Part shown: one piece after another, positions 11,814 through 25,244 of the stretch
How positions within the stretch are numbered: the stretch's first letter is position 1
How the letters are laid out: each line of letters starts with the position of its first letter
The notes under the pieces: generated by a model
What the model was told of the DNA's origin: nothing
Database searches by the model: none
What the model saw: only the letters and a program-made list of their open reading frames with translations
Made by a program: the position numbers and the translations under genes
DNA from: Prosopocoilus inquinatus
Lineage: Eukaryota; Arthropoda; Insecta; Coleoptera; Lucanidae
DNA: 64,000 nucleotides
Reading direction: 5' to 3'
Assembly (NCBI GenBank): GCA_036172665.1
Contig: CM069871.1
Span: 9,052,001-9,116,000 of the forward strand

Positions 11814-12870
11814 CAGTGGGGGATTTTCGCACATAGGCGCATGAGGCGCGCGCCTGGGGCGTTTTAAATCAAGGGGGCCTCAAATCACAGACCTCCAAAA
11901 AAAAAAATGTTTCGATATTTTCATTTTTCATTTAAACATTGCATATTTAAAATAATGCGTGATAGAATTGTAATCAAAATGTTTAGAGCTGCAACACCAA
12001 ATCTACGTAGATACGGTTGCCAACCGTACCGCATTCTGCGGAATGTTCCGGATTTAAAACCTTTTGTACCGCATCCCAATTAATTTTTGCAATTTTCTAT
12101 TTGTTGGTGTAATTTATTAGTAAACGCAAATTGGAATATCTGGCGAAATCCTCTTTTGTTCGTCCAGCAACACCGACTACGACTCATCTATAAATCGGCT
12201 AGTACGCTATTGCGTTGCAAATATAACTTTAAAAAAAATTCTTAATGTATCAAGAAGATTTTTTTGTTCGGATTTTTAAACACGACATCCCAGTTTGCGA
12301 AACTTAGAAGCCGGCAACCATACCCGAAACACGCCGAGCCTGATTATATATTAAACACGACGCGATCTTGAAATGTGCCTTGGCAATGACATTGGAATCT
12401 TGAAATATACCTTGGCCACGACATTGGAAACTCGAAACGTACCTCAGCCACAGTATAAGTGCCATACTAATGGCGTTATTTGTTACTATTTTCAGGGAAG
12501 TGAAGTAAAGTTTGTAGACGACCAGTTACCTTTCGAATTGTAATTAATTATACAACAATTTGGCAGTTTGGAGTGACAGGAAAATATTAAATTTCCTGTT
12601 CGAATACCCATAAACTCTAGAAGTACAGCCTAGAGTCGCCAAGTATACTATTTTAATGATTGGCAAGTACATTAGTGCGTTGCGAACCTAACTTTTTTTA
12701 ATCAAAATTTTAAAAACTCACGAGTTTTTGAACATATTCCGATTTTCCAAGAACAATCTGTAGTAAAAACGTGCACATTGAATGCACTCTCTAATGATAC
12801 TAAAAATATTTGAAGGGGGTCTCAAAACTGAATTGGGCCCGGGGCCACTCAACTGCTAAATCCGCCACTG
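11814..12870. mobile_element. Non-autonomous hAT-like transposon, 1057 bp
   Basis: Termini are CAGTGGGGGATTT at the left and the inverted AAATCCGCCACTG at the right. The 8 bp outside each end are GTACGATT (11806-11813) and ATACGATT (12871-12878), a 7/8 match, as expected for an hAT target duplication. The subterminal DNA is GC-rich (GGCGCATGAGGCGCGCGCC at left, GGGCCCGGGGCCACTCAAC at right). No transposase frame remains. Its left interior is present again, inverted, at 43.2-43.94 kb. Confidence 0.8.
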
Positions 12871-12889
12871 ATACGATTACAACAAAACA

Positions 12890-13930
12890 ACAAGTTGTGT
12901 TCATTTAGGTTTAGTTTAGTAGGGTTGGTTGTGTTCGGTTAGATTCGGTTTAGTTGGGTTGAGTTCTCTTAACTTCGGTTTAGTTCAGTCAGTTGACGTT
13001 GAGATTCTTTTTCTAATCTTTAAAGATATTGTGTATCCATTTTCTGTGATTTTATTATTTTTTTTAAATTTTAATTTGTAAGATTTCTTATTTCAATCTC
13101 CTACAATTTAATAGTCGATTTTTGAAAATTTCTTAGGTTTCTTATCTTTTGTAAAATTCTCCTCTCGTGTTAGGTTGGGTTTGTTTCACTTAGGTTCAGT
13201 TCAGTGGGATTGACTCGAATTTGAATTTTTATATAAAAATTCTAAAATATTACGTTTAAATTCTTAACTACTTTTCGTTTCTTTATTTTTGAAAAATTTA
13301 ATTTTTAACGTCTTTTCTTTCAATTTTATAGTTTTTTTTTTTAGGAATTTCCTTAAAATTTTTAATTTTTGTCGTTTTTTATTTAGATAAGATTTGATCT
13401 AATTTTGCCCTCCCCCAAACAAGATCCTGGCTACGCCCGTAGTGCCGATTGTTATTTACCTAATTATGGGCCGTATTCTGTAACATTTTAACGGACTGTT
13501 AAAATTTAGAGGTCCATTAAAATTAAAAATACAGTTCCATGATTGATTGTTACCCCTTTAAATTTAGCAGTTTTGATATACCCCTATATGTATATGTGAT
13601 TCTGATAGAATGAATGGAAACGAGTTAACGTAAAACCAATGCCAGAACTAAATAGAAAAAGCACAGACAAAAAAACACAATTAAAAAATACATAATTGCA
13701 AATTTGTAATAAAGTTGTTTGAAGGGACTACAAAGTCAAAGTCTAAATCAAAACAAAAAGCAGGTTCGCAGGTTTTAATAAAAATAAAACGAACTAAACG
13801 AATTTTGAAGAAAAAAGAATTTATAAAAAATTATTAAAAAAAAAGGAAAGACACGGAACGATTCGCACCTTGTGTCTGTCTTATTTTCTGAAGGAAACAG
13901 GATTTAATCATTTTCTATACAAACAAACGT
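12890..13930 (+). repeat. GGTTTAGTTGGGTTGAG-family block and AT-rich DNA
   Basis: From 12.9 to 13.25 kb there are degenerate plus-orientation copies of the GTTGGGTTGAGTT family. The remainder is AT-rich with a TE-end fragment near 13400-13440 and no gene. Confidence 0.55.
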
Positions 13931-15800
13931 TTAAAAAGGTTAAAATAACAAGACATCAATGTTGACCGGAAAACGATGAAAAAAACTCTTTTTTTGGAAA
14001 GTATTATTAGATCATTTATACTCTGTTTTTTTTTTTAATTAAAGAATTAAACAAACTAAAAATCAATGAAAATGAAGCCAAGGTCAACCCAACCCAAGTG
14101 AGCTCAACTTAAAAATGTTTGAACCCAAGAACAGAATTTTTTTTAAATTAAAAATCTTAAACTCGTTGCAAGTTAAGTCCAAAACAGTCTCAAAGTCGAC
14201 CGCACATAACTCAACTCAACTTAAAGCAGCCCAACAAAACAACAGAATTGCTAAAAAAATTAAAAATTATAAAAAATTTAAAAAGTGAAGTCAAATGTAA
14301 AGTCCAATGCAGTCTCGAGATCAACCTTACTCAACCGAACCTATTTTAAATATGCCTTATTGAAGAAGAATTAAAAAAATAAAAAGAAGAAATTAAAAGT
14401 CAATGAAAATTATGTCCAGCGTTTTTTAAGATCAATCCAACCCAAGTGAACTCAAGCTAAAAATGCTTGGACCCAAGAACATTTTTTTTTCTAATTAAAA
14501 ATCTTAAACTCGGTGCAAGTTAAGTCCAAAACAATCTCACCTAACTAAGCTCAACTTAAAGCAGCCAAGAAAAAGAAGAGAAATGCTAAAAAAATTAAAA
14601 ATGTTAAAGAATTTAAAAAGTGAAGTGAAATTTAAAGTCCAATGCGGTCTCAAGGTCAACCTTACCCAAACAAACTTATTTTAAATACGCGTAATTGAAG
14701 GATTAAAAAAATTAAAAGAAAAAAATTAAAAATTAAAGAAAATCATGTCTAGAGTATCTCTAGGTCAACACAACTCAAGTGAACACAATTTAAAAATGCT
14801 TGGACCCAAGAACAGTATTTTTTTAATTAAATATCTTAAACTCGGTGCAAATTAAGTCCAAAACAATCTCACCTAACTAAACTCAACTTAAAGCAGCCTA
14901 GAAAAAGAAGAGAAATGCTAAAAAAATTAAAAATGTTAAAGAATTTAAAAAGTGAAGTCAAATTTAAAGTCCATTGAGGTCTCAAGGTCAACCTTATCCA
15001 AACAAACTTATTTTAAATACGCGTAATTGGAAAATTACAAAAATTAAATGAAAAAAATTAAAAATTAAAGAAAATCATTTCTAGAGTATCTCTAGGTCAA
15101 CACAACTCAAGTGAACACAACTTAAAAATGCTTGAACCCAAGAAAATATTTTTCTTTTATAAGAATTTTAAATTAATTAATCTCAATGACGTCCACGCCC
15201 AACCGAACTCAACCTAAATAAGTCCAACACGAGAAAATAATTGTCAAGAATTTTAAATTATAACCTAAATATGACCAATTGAAGAATTAAAATGAAGAAA
15301 ATTAAAAATCAATGAAAATGAATTTTTAATTGAAAATCTTAAACTTGATGCAAGTTAAGTCCAAAAACAGTCTTAAGGTCGACCGCACCTAACTCAACTT
15401 AAAGCAGCCCAACAAAATAAAGAATTGTTAAAAAAAAATTTTAAATTATAAAAAAATTAGAAAGGTATTTCAAATGCAAAGTCCAAAGTCCAGTCTCGAG
15501 ATCAACCGAATTTATCTTAAATATGCCTAATTGAAGAAGAATTAAAAAAATAAATAGAAGAAATGAAAAATTAATCAAAGTCATGTCCAGAGTATCTCAA
15601 GGTCAATCCAACCCAAGTGAACTCAACCTAAAAATGCTTGGACCCAAGAACAGTATTTTTTTTTAATTAAATATCTTGAACTCGGTGCAAATTAAGTCCA
15701 AAACAATCTCATCTAACTCAACTCAACTTAAAGCAGCCCAGAGAAATAATAGAATTGCTAAAAAAATTAAAAATTATAAAAAAATTAAAAAGTGAACGAA
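13930..15800 (-). repeat. ~335-bp tandem array with TCAAGGTCA motifs
   Basis: The phrase CCCAAGTGAACTCAA or a close variant recurs at about 14095, 14444, 14775, 15106 and 15611, a spacing near 331-349 bp (the last is longer). Each unit holds a TCAAGGTCAACC-like segment, an ACTTAAAGCAGCCCA segment and a TTAAACTCGGTGCAA segment. It is in the opposite orientation to the 18.5-20.6 kb array of the same broad family. Confidence 0.8.
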
Positions 15801-16813
15801 TTTAAATAAATGACGCACGGTTGTCAGTAATTAACAAATCAATATTGATGTACGTCATTAAAGAACAGTCATTCACGCCCCCCCCCCCCCCTCGAACAGA
15901 AACTACCGCCATAGTCCATTGTGTGCCAGCCTTATACCGTATTTTTGTTTTGGATTGTCAGGCAAACACCGAACGAGTTTCCAATCGATTTACGCTTGTC
16001 AATTAAAATTGAATCGATTTAACAATTTACAAGAAGAAATTGGCAATTAGGAAAGTAGGTGTTCGACATAAAAGAAGCTGCGCTCCTCAGTTTTAACGAT
16101 CACTTCTTGAGACTTTGCAAACAAAAAAAATATATACGTAATTTTCCGCCCGTGCAAAATTCGATCACAGCTTGAACACCCACGTAGAATTAAGGCCTGA
16201 TTGGCCCAAATCACGATGAACGATATATACAGATGAAGCCACTCCAGGTAGGCACAAAATTTAAATCGGCTTACATCGCATCGTACTTATGCTTACGCTA
16301 CAAGACGTATGTACGTGCCTCGTGAGCGCTCGGGTGTGCCTACTTAATGTGGTAGAATTTGTGTTAGGTGACGCCACTTGTGCATGAAAACGCGAGATCA
16401 AATGCGAGAGCGTCAGTTGAAAGAGGGGTTCAAATATCAACGCACGCGAGAGAATGGTGTTTAATCCTTCAGCATGAGATAACATTAAAATATTTCTCGC
16501 AGTAGCGTGCACGTTCCGAACGCTCGCGCTACTACCTATTGATTTTTTACTGTGGTCTAAACCAAATTTCTAAAATTAGAAAATAGGCAAAGCACGCCGC
16601 ATATTAATGATTGTCTCTGTTAATCGTTGGTGGAGTGTTTTAATGCTATTTACAGAAAGCTTCTGCGCTTGATGAATGATACGCGCTAATATTAATTAGA
16701 GGAATTAACTAAAATAAAAAAAGGCTTCCACCCGGAGAGGAACTCGATGATATTATTTAGTTTGCAAAGTTTAGTCAGGGAATTAATTAATAAATAGATT
16801 ATACAAACAATTC
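15801..16813. other. Mixed-composition non-coding DNA
   Basis: Contains a C14 run at 15878-15891 and a less AT-rich stretch at about 16140-16530. A CCAG followed by GTAGGC at about 16245-16254 could be a plus-strand donor, but no exon can be built. The frames at 15821-16006 (+) and 16261-16512 (-) are not recognisable. Confidence 0.45.
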
Positions 16814-17159
16814 TTAACTTGAAACCTGAAACTTAAACACAAGAATTAAACTATGTCTTTTGTTAAGCCGAGGCGAATTATACGAACGTTTGAATGGAAT
16901 TGGAGTTCTTATCAATTTATTATTTAGTTCTGTAGCTAGGAATTGTTGCGAATTAAAATTAAAGTGACTTTGAAACGAAATGTAACCAAGGTCAACTGAA
17001 CCGCCCGCGCTCGTGCCGCCCTCCTCGTAAATCATTTCGTATTTGGACAGGGGGTTGCTTTTGTTGACTGGCGCTGTATGTTTTAATGAAAATTTAAATT
17101 TTGTGCGGAGGGACTGTTTCACGTCATCTGCGTGTAACTGGAACTTTTTCACAAGCGTT
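16814..17159 (-). CDS. Candidate C-terminal tail exon of the 25-kb GPCR
   Basis: A minus-strand frame opens just after a pyrimidine tract and acceptor (CCTCTTTTTTTTGGTGCAAG, 17179-17160) and runs 115 codons to a stop at 16814. The first base, A at 17159, would complete a codon begun in the previous exon. If that codon is GAA, the start reads E-T-L-V-K-K-F, like the post-TM7 helix of pyrokinin/CAPA/neuromedin-U receptors, which often has an FKETL or FRETL element. The rest (HADDVKQSLRTKFKFSL, then SNPLSKYEMIYEEGGTSAGG) is hydrophilic and tail-like. It lies downstream of the receptor exon on the same strand. Against it: AAG is a weaker acceptor, no poly(A) signal is obvious, and the TM6-TM7 exon was not found between the two. 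Confidence 0.35.
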
Positions 17160-18529
17160 CTTGCACCAAAAAAAAGAGGACAGTTGTTTCATCAGTTCAT
17201 CACAGTTTACAATGTACTGCTAGTGACATTTTTGTTAGGTTACCAAAAGCCACATAGTTTAACCTGGCTTTTACTCTTCTGCATTCAACAATGCCCATTA
17301 TTAAAAACAAACCCAATTTCAGCTAATTTGAAATGCGTATCCACTTCAATGAGATCACATTCGTTTCTAAATCGGTTACTTTTCCAGTGATTCCTCTCGA
17401 ATAATGGGGATATTATGACCTGGCTTTCGTATTTTTACGCCCACGCCTAAAATGAATTAATGCAACGAGTTAAAATAAAACTAGAAACGGGCAAGCACCC
17501 CATCAATCATGACCTAAATCCCTCCACTTTCTGCTCCTTACGCCCCAAACAAACTTTTGCTGCCACCACCGCTTTGTTCCTTTCTTCCTTCACTCGACAT
17601 CCATCCGTAACACATTTAGAATCTATTCCCTCTTGTGAATCCATTATTCTTCTTCCACACTAAGCACATACTGTTATAGTATGAGTATTTTTTTTTTACT
17701 TGACTACTTACTTGAAAAATTCGTCACAGACTTCTTCATTGACAAGAACGTCCTTTTCCATTCGCTCCTTCATCCATTCATTGTTTCATTCCAATGGAAA
17801 TTCTCTTTACATTTCTTGGCGGTGTTAATGACCTTCAAATTAAATCGTGAAATTCTTTCTATGTACTGTAAGGATGTAATGAATCATAACGCATACAAGA
17901 TCAAGGTCAAGTAGCAAAACTGAGCATTTTTTATAATTCTACACGCGTGTCCGCCGAGAGACTGACATCGAGCTGCAATATTACCCCTAATTTCTGCACT
18001 CAATTAACGATAATTTTTGCATGGCAAATGCAACATCCAATACTCCGCACTTGCGCAGCAATCTTGAAGGAAATAATGCTTAAGTAGTGCAGGGGCATAC
18101 AAAAAATCGATCTTCCGGGTCCTTCGACTTGAAGCCTCTTGACCTAATTATGCGTCGTGTTCCTCGTTGAAAGATCTTTGAATCTTTTTTTCAAACAGTC
18201 AGTTTTCTCAGTTGTAATTAATTTCGCAGATGAAGATGTGTGCTTTTTTTGTAATCAATTTATCAATTTTTTTTTATGATTAATTAATTCTTTCAAATTT
18301 TTTTCGAAACTTTTTCAAACTGTTAGCGTTCTTGCAATTGTCAAGGTTCTTCTACTTCCTATTTCAGAGTTTATTTAGTTCTTCATAATTTGAGAACCTC
18401 TCTGAAACGTTCAACTTTCATCTTCTTCTGGCTTCCTGAATCTACAATCTACAAAGTTCGATTCTCTTTTTTGTTTTGTGTTCAATTGTCATGTTTACCT
18501 TTTCTTTTTAATCTTTTCTGTATACTCAA
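17160..18529. other. Presumed receptor intron, unique part
   Basis: AT-rich DNA with no repeat array. I searched both strands for TM6 (CWAPFH-like) and TM7 (NPILYN-like) coding sequence and found none. The short plus-strand frames at 17043-17390, 17460-17663 and 17681-17914 have no recognisable features. Confidence 0.4.
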
Positions 18530-20560
18530 GGCGGTTAAGCTCGATTCAATTGGGTTGACCTTGAGATGAGTTGGCTTAATTTTTTTGAGTTTTATTTTTT
18601 TTAATTAAAACAAACTCATTTTATATTTTCTTAATATTTTTTTTTCTTGAGTTGTACGTATTTAATATTAACAGTCTGTACAATTGAAGATTATTATTAT
18701 TATTATTTAGGTTGAGTTGGGTTGACCTTGAGCCGGCGAATTGAACCTATTTTTATTGATTTCTATTTTTTTCTCCAGGTTGAATAAGGTTTCCGTTTGA
18801 TTTTTTTTTAGTTTTCATGTTTTCATTTTTCCTGATTTGTTTTCTCGAGTTGGCATATTCAAATTTAGTACGATTCAGTTGACTTGCTCATAAAATGAAT
18901 TACACTCATTTTACATCGAGTTTTAATTTTTGAAAATAATTTTAATTTTAGGTTCGACCTATATATTGAGTTAGATTGACCTTGAGATTGAATTGGACTC
19001 AATTTTGGTTCAATTTTGATTTTTAATGTCTTAGGTTTCAAGTTTTCAAACGTTTTAGAAACAAAAATTCTTGGGTTAGGCACACTTAGGTTAATTTGAC
19101 TTGACTCGACCTTGAGAAGGGTTAATAAACTTATTGAGTTTTTAAAAAATGTTTTTCTAACATTTAATCTTTCAATTATATATTTTTTTAATGCGCAGAA
19201 GTTGAGATCATTTGGTTTGGGTTTACCTTGAAACAGCGCTTCGCTTAATTTATATTAAGCTAAAATTTTTAATTCTTAATAAATATTTATGAATTTTAAA
19301 ATTGTTTAAATATTAGGAGTATTATTTTCTTGGGTTGAGCTGATTCAGTTTGTTGAGTTTAGATATATTGAATTGACCTTGAACTGACGAATTGGACTTA
19401 ATTTTTACTGGACCTTGCTTTTTTCACTTCACTCAATGTATTAGACTTAATTTTTTAACGTTAAAAAAATTCTTGGGTTGATTTAATTTGGTTCGACTTT
19501 GCAATGGGTTGAATTTTAATTTCTTTTTTCTAACTTTAATGTTTACTTTTAAAGCGCATAAGTTGAGTTCGTTTGGGTTGGGTTTATCTTGATACTGCAT
19601 AAATTATATTGAGTTAAAAATTTTAATTTTTGATCTTTTTTTAAAATTCTAAAATTATTTAGCTGTTATTTTCTTGGGGGTTGAGCTTATTTAGATTGTT
19701 CACTGGATTGACTAGGTTGAGTTGACCTTGAACCGAGGAATTGAACTTAATTCTTCCTGGGCTTTTAACGTCTTAGTTTTAATTTCTTTTAATGTCAGAT
19801 TTTTTTCTTCCTTAGGTTAAAAACACTTAAGTTGCTTTGACTCGTGTGGGTTGGATTATATTTTTAATTTTTTTTACTCTTAATGTTTTAATTCAATGCA
19901 TGAGTTAAATTCATTTGGGTTTGATTTATCTTGAGAGCGCTTTGGACTTAATGTGTGTTGAAATTAATATGTTTTAATATTCCATATTTTTTTAAATAAA
20001 TTTTCATATGGCGTATGTTCTGGTTGGCTTGGGTTGACCTTGATCTTTTAATTTAATTTAATTCAATGTGTTTTTAAACTGCATTTGGAATTGGTTTACC
20101 TTGAGACTGCTTTGGACTTAAAGTGTATATTTAAATTAATATCTTTTTAATTTTCGATATCTTTTTTAAATAATCTTCGTATGACGTATGTTCTGGTTGG
20201 CATGGGTTGACCTTGACCTTGACCTTTTAATTTAATTTAATTCAATGTGCTTTTAAACTGTATTTGGGTTTGGTTTACCTTGAGATTGAAATTAATATTT
20301 TTTTAATTTTTGATATTTTTTAAATAATCTTTATTATGTGATAGGCATATGTTCAGGTTAGCTTGGGTTGATCTTGACCTTGCATTTAATTTTTTCTAAC
20401 TGTTTAAATTTCTTTAATTTTACAATTTCTTTTTTAAATTTCATAGTTGAGTTGAACATAATTTAGGTTGAGGTTGATTGTGTCAGTTTTGATCTTGGGA
20501 CAGCTTTGACCTAATTTTTAATTTACTAAATCTTGACATTTTAATTTTGTTGATTTTGTT
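18530..20560 (+). repeat. GGGTTGACCTTGAG array
   Basis: Degenerate units of roughly 140-340 bp (many about 170) carry GGTTGACCTTGA near 18550, 18720, 18967, 19375, 19717, 20032 and 20208. The spacers are T-rich with TTAATTTTT and TTTGGGTT segments. It is inverted relative to the 13.9-15.8 kb array. Confidence 0.75.
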
Positions 20561-22340
20561 AAAGATGAGCTTTGTAAAGGGAATGTTGTTTGAAACCAGA
20601 TCAGTTATTACAATCACGTATAGTTATAACTCAACCCATTAATTCTTTGTTAATTGTCCACGACTGTACTTCATTATAGTGAACACGTCCTCCTTCAAAA
20701 CGTACAAGTTAAAAAAAAGGAGTTTGAATCATCTTGACAGGTTTCAGTTGATCATGGTCCACTGACCCTAAATCAAACAAATATAATAAGTATTTCTTTA
20801 ATGTTATTCCCCGAGAAATAAATAAATCTTCCAATGTTGTTCACTGTTATTATTTCGGAAAGATTCGCGATGTTTACAGGAAATGTGTTTGTCATTCACG
20901 TAACTCCCAGATGCATGCAAATTTCCATTAAATAAAAAAAAAAAAAACATTTTCTGTGAAATGTCGACCAACATTTCCATCACGGCAATTAACAAATAAA
21001 TTATAATTAGTTAATTGATGTAATTTCAAATTAGTTCGGAGATTGTTTTAATTTAATAAGCAAATCAACGATGAGTCGTCTGTAAAACATTATTAACTTG
21101 TCAATAAAAATTTCCATTTGTTTAAGCTCCTCCTTCATCAGCAGGAACTCTTAACATTTTGGATCGCTCAAGTATGTAATTATTTATTTACAAGGATTCG
21201 ACGAATGTTCTTGGGTTGAAGTTGAATTAAATTAAAAAGCAGAAAAAAAAAACGACAAAACAGGATGGAAGTTGATGTGTGTCGCAAAATCACGTGATTT
21301 TATTTGAGGAATGTGGCTAATTGACAAAATCTGAATAAAGGGGGGAGCCATAAATCCGAGGAGTTTCGCTCAGGACAAGGTGAAACTGATGGTTTATGGG
21401 GACATTAACTTCCATGCGCGTTCCAACATTTGAGAAGTCCTCTTCTTCACAAAAAAAAAAAGAAGACAGAAGGCTATCGATGTTACAAAACTAGAAAATT
21501 CGAGTTTCTTGTTTAAAAATATCGGATAATTTTGTAATTGTCGTTTCGTTATCTTTATTTGATCTTACAATTCGAAACCACGTTGTGTCACGTCACTTAA
21601 CTATGAATTATTGAAGAAAAAAAATATTTTTTTCTAAAAATTATGCAGAATACAAGGTGAAGTCAAAAAGTAAAGCTTACGACGTCGAGGTAACTATTTG
21701 AAAACTCAAATAATAATTAAGCAATTCGTCTTCTAGTTGTTTAAACTGTTCCTTTTTTCTTCAAAAGTCTAACTATAAAAATTTTGTAAAAATCTGACTA
21801 ACTATAATAAGTTTGTGGAACATATACATTTCCGCACACCTTTTAAATCGTTCAGTAATCGACCTTTCGTTGTCAGATTGTTCGAACTACACTGCAAATT
21901 CTCGCAGAATCATCAACCGACAAGAAACTAACAGAATTATTTAAAAAAATATTTAATTTCTTTTACGAATCATGTAACATACAAGGTGAAGTCAAGAAGT
22001 AAAATTTTTGGTGCAACTTACAACGTCGAAGTGACCGCTTGGAAAGAAATAATCGATTTAAAATATTGGAGGTTAATTCTCGTTTAAACTGGCTTTTCGA
22101 AAATCAAATCTAATTGCTCCAATAAACAGTGCCGCATTTTTTTTGCGTTAGCTTTAAATGGGTTACAAAACCTAATTTAAACTGCGTACATTCGTTGTAA
22201 TTGAGGCAGTTTAACTTTTTAACTTGTGCAAGATTTCGTATAAATTCTTGTAAATTTACTCTTTTTATAATAAACTGTATCAAAAATAAATTTTAGTAAC
22301 AACTATTTGAAAAAAATCTACCATTGTTTTACCATTTATT
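20561..22340. repeat. AT-rich DNA with a ~325-bp duplicated segment
   Basis: The phrase ATACAAGGTGAAGTCAA occurs at about 21650 and 21980. Each is followed after a short gap by TTACRACGTCGARGTRAC-like sequence, marking a two-copy direct repeat. No gene is seen. The minus-strand frame at 20804-20995 is low-complexity. Confidence 0.6.
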
Positions 22341-25230
22341 GTAGAAATTAAGCCAAATCTTGTACTTGTGTAAGATCTAGGATAGTCTTAAGCTCAGTTT
22401 AGACCACCCTATTTCTTGTACAATTTAAAACTCAAGGCCGTTTGAGACTATTCTATTTCTTATACAAGACATTGTTCAATTTCTACTACTTTTATTTGGA
22501 AAAAATCTTGTACAAGAAATAGGGTGCTTTTAAGGTCGGTTTTATACTGCTTTATTTCTTGTACAACATAAAGTCAATGCCATTTTACTTCTTGTACAAG
22601 TCTCTGTTTAATTTCTACTATTTCTATTTATAACAAGTAGGGTCGTCTAAAACGGTCGTGAGTTTAAGTTGTGCAGGAAGTAGGGTAGTTTTAAGGTAGG
22701 TTTAGACCACCCTATTTCTTGTACAAGTTAAACTCAAGGCCGTTTCGGAGTATCCTCTTTCATACGCAAGACTTTGTTCAGTTTCTACCATTTCTACTTG
22801 AAACAAGCATTGTACAAGAAATAGAGTGGTCCAAAACGACCTTGAGTTTAACTTAAAGAGGAAATAAGGTACTTTTAAAGTCGCTCTACACTTGTACATC
22901 TCAAGGCCGTTTTAGATTTCCCTATTTTTTATTCCAAGTACAAATGATTTATTTCTATCATTTCTGTACGGAACCAGTCTTGTACAAAAGAATATAATAA
23001 TTTAAAACGGCTTTGATTTTAAATTGCACAAGAAATATGGTCGTCTCAATCGATATATTTCTTGTAAGTACAAAGGTTGAACAGTAGGAAAAAATATTAG
23101 ATTCAATATCTACCATTTCTATTTGGAACAAATGCAGTACAGGAAATAGGGCTGTCTAGAATGACCTTGAGCTGAAATTGTACAAGAAATAGAGTACTCT
23201 AAACCAACTTTAAGACTTTCTTATTAATTTGTAAGTCACAGATTTGGTTGAATAACTACTATTTCCGTTTGGAACAAGTCTTGTATGAGAAGTAGCGCAG
23301 TCCAAAACGACTTCGAGTTTAAGTTGTACGAAAAACGGTATACTAGACCAACCTTAATACTACTCTACTACTCGTAAGTGCAAGTTTTGGTTCAACAGCT
23401 ACGATTTCTATTTGGAACAAGCCTTGTACAAACATAGAACAGCCCAAAATATAATTGAGTTTAAGTTATACAAGAAATAGGGTAGAATTAAGACCGGTTT
23501 GGACCTGGTACGAGAAACGGGGCCCAGTCTAAAACGGCCTTGAGTTTAAGTTGTACAAGAAATAGTGTAGTCTAAAGTGACTCCACAAGACTACCCTCAT
23601 TCTTGTAAGTGCAAGATTTGATTCGACAACTACCTTCTCGATTTAGAACAAATGTTGTACAGGACGTAGGAGTGTTTAGAATGGCTTTGAGCTTAAATTG
23701 TACAAGAAATAGACTAGTCCAAACCTGCTTTAACAAGCATGGCCAACACATCGATCGCGCAATGATTTTAAGTCAATCACGAACAACAGGAAATCATTTT
23801 TCAACACACAAACGTGATTAGTCGTGATTCATACAAACAAAATGTTATAGCTCCTTTAGTATTCAGTAGTTAGTACTTATTGTATTCGTTTCTAGAAAAA
23901 TAGTTTCAAAAGTGTAAATGGATCGCAACATATTTTTAAGAAGACAAGTCGATTCTATGTATACAGAAGTTGGACACCCCCGGACTTTAGGACTACCCTA
24001 CTTATTTGTAAATTCAAGATTTGGTTCAATAACTACTATTTCTGTTTGGCACAAATCTTATACAAGAAGTAGGGCAGTCTTAAACGGCTTGCAGTTTACA
24101 AAAACGGTATACCAACCCGACCCTAGTACTACCCTAGTTCTTGTAAGTGCAAGTTTTGGTTCAACAGGTACCATTTCTATATGAAACAAATCTTGTACAA
24201 GAAGTAGGGCAGTCTTAAACGGCTTTTAGTTTACAAAACGGTATACCAAATCGACCCTAGTACTACCCTAGTTCTTGTAAGTGCAAGTTTTGGTTCAACA
24301 GGTACCATTTCTATATGAAACAAATCTTGTACAAGAAGTAGGGCAGTCTTAAACGGCTTTTAGTTTACAAAACGGTATACCAACCCGAGCCTAGTACTAC
24401 CCTAGTTCTTGTAAGTGCAAGTTTTGGTTCAACAGGTACCATTTCTATATGAAACAAATCTTGTACAAGAAGTAGGGCAGTCTTAAACGGCTTTTAGTTT
24501 ACAAAACGGTATACCAAATCGACCCTAGTACTACCCTAGTTCTTGTAAGTGCAAGTTTTGGTTCAACAGGTACCATTTCTATATGAAACAAATCTTGTAC
24601 AAGAAGTAGGGCAGTCTTAAACGGCTTTTAGTTTACAAAACGGTATACCAACCCGAGCCTACTACTACTCTATTTCTTGCAAGTGCAAGTTTTGGTTCAA
24701 CAGGTACCATTTATATTTGGAACAAGCCTTGTACAAGAGTAGGGCAAACTAAAATGTCATTGGCCTGTATTCTCACTTCGTCTTTAATTGCCGTGATTAA
24801 ATTCTCTGTCACTCTCTTACACATGAAATTCGAAAATAGCTGTACCTATCGTTGATGTTTATTTTAATGACGGCGTCAGTTAGAGAAGACTCTAATCATG
24901 AGATGAGAATGCAGTCCAGTGAGTTTAAGTTGAGAGTTGAGACCGGTTTAGACCTTGTATGAGGAACGGGGCCAGCGTAAGACGGCCTTGAGGTTAATCT
25001 GTAGAAGAAACAGGGTGGTTTAAACTGACCCATTAAGGCTACCGTACTTCTTGTAAGTAGGTACAAGAAATTCTTGGGCTGCACACGTAATTTTTTTTTT
25101 AATTTTTTAAACTGTCTAAACTGACCCTTTAAGACTACCCTACTTCTTGTAAGTAGGTATAAGAAATTCTTGGGCTGCAGATATGGTTTGAAGGGGTTCA
25201 AAAAAAATCCAACCAAATCTTGTACAAGAA
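22341..25230. repeat. Palindromic CTTGTACAAG satellite domain
   Basis: About 2.9 kb built from repeats centred on the palindrome CTTGTACAAG followed by AAATAGGGTRGTCTAAA and its inverse. Many units are therefore themselves foldbacks. Divergence is high at 22.3-23.9 kb and low at 24.0-24.75 kb. The last copy (25218-25232) lies about 15-20 bases inside the receptor's first intron from its donor. The minus-strand frames at 22702-22899 and 24896-25216 translate the repeat. Confidence 0.85.
24006..24760. repeat. 134-bp tandem array with dimeric higher-order pattern
   Basis: GTAAGTGCAAGTTTTGG starts at 24143, 24277, 24411 and 24545, and a GCAAGT variant follows at 24679, an exact 134-bp period. 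Neighbouring units differ at one spot (CCAACCCGA versus CCAAATCGA) that alternates down the array. This implies amplification as 268-bp dimers. The copies are otherwise almost identical, so expansion is recent. Confidence 0.9.
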
Positions 25231-25244
25231 ATTGATTTCTTCTT

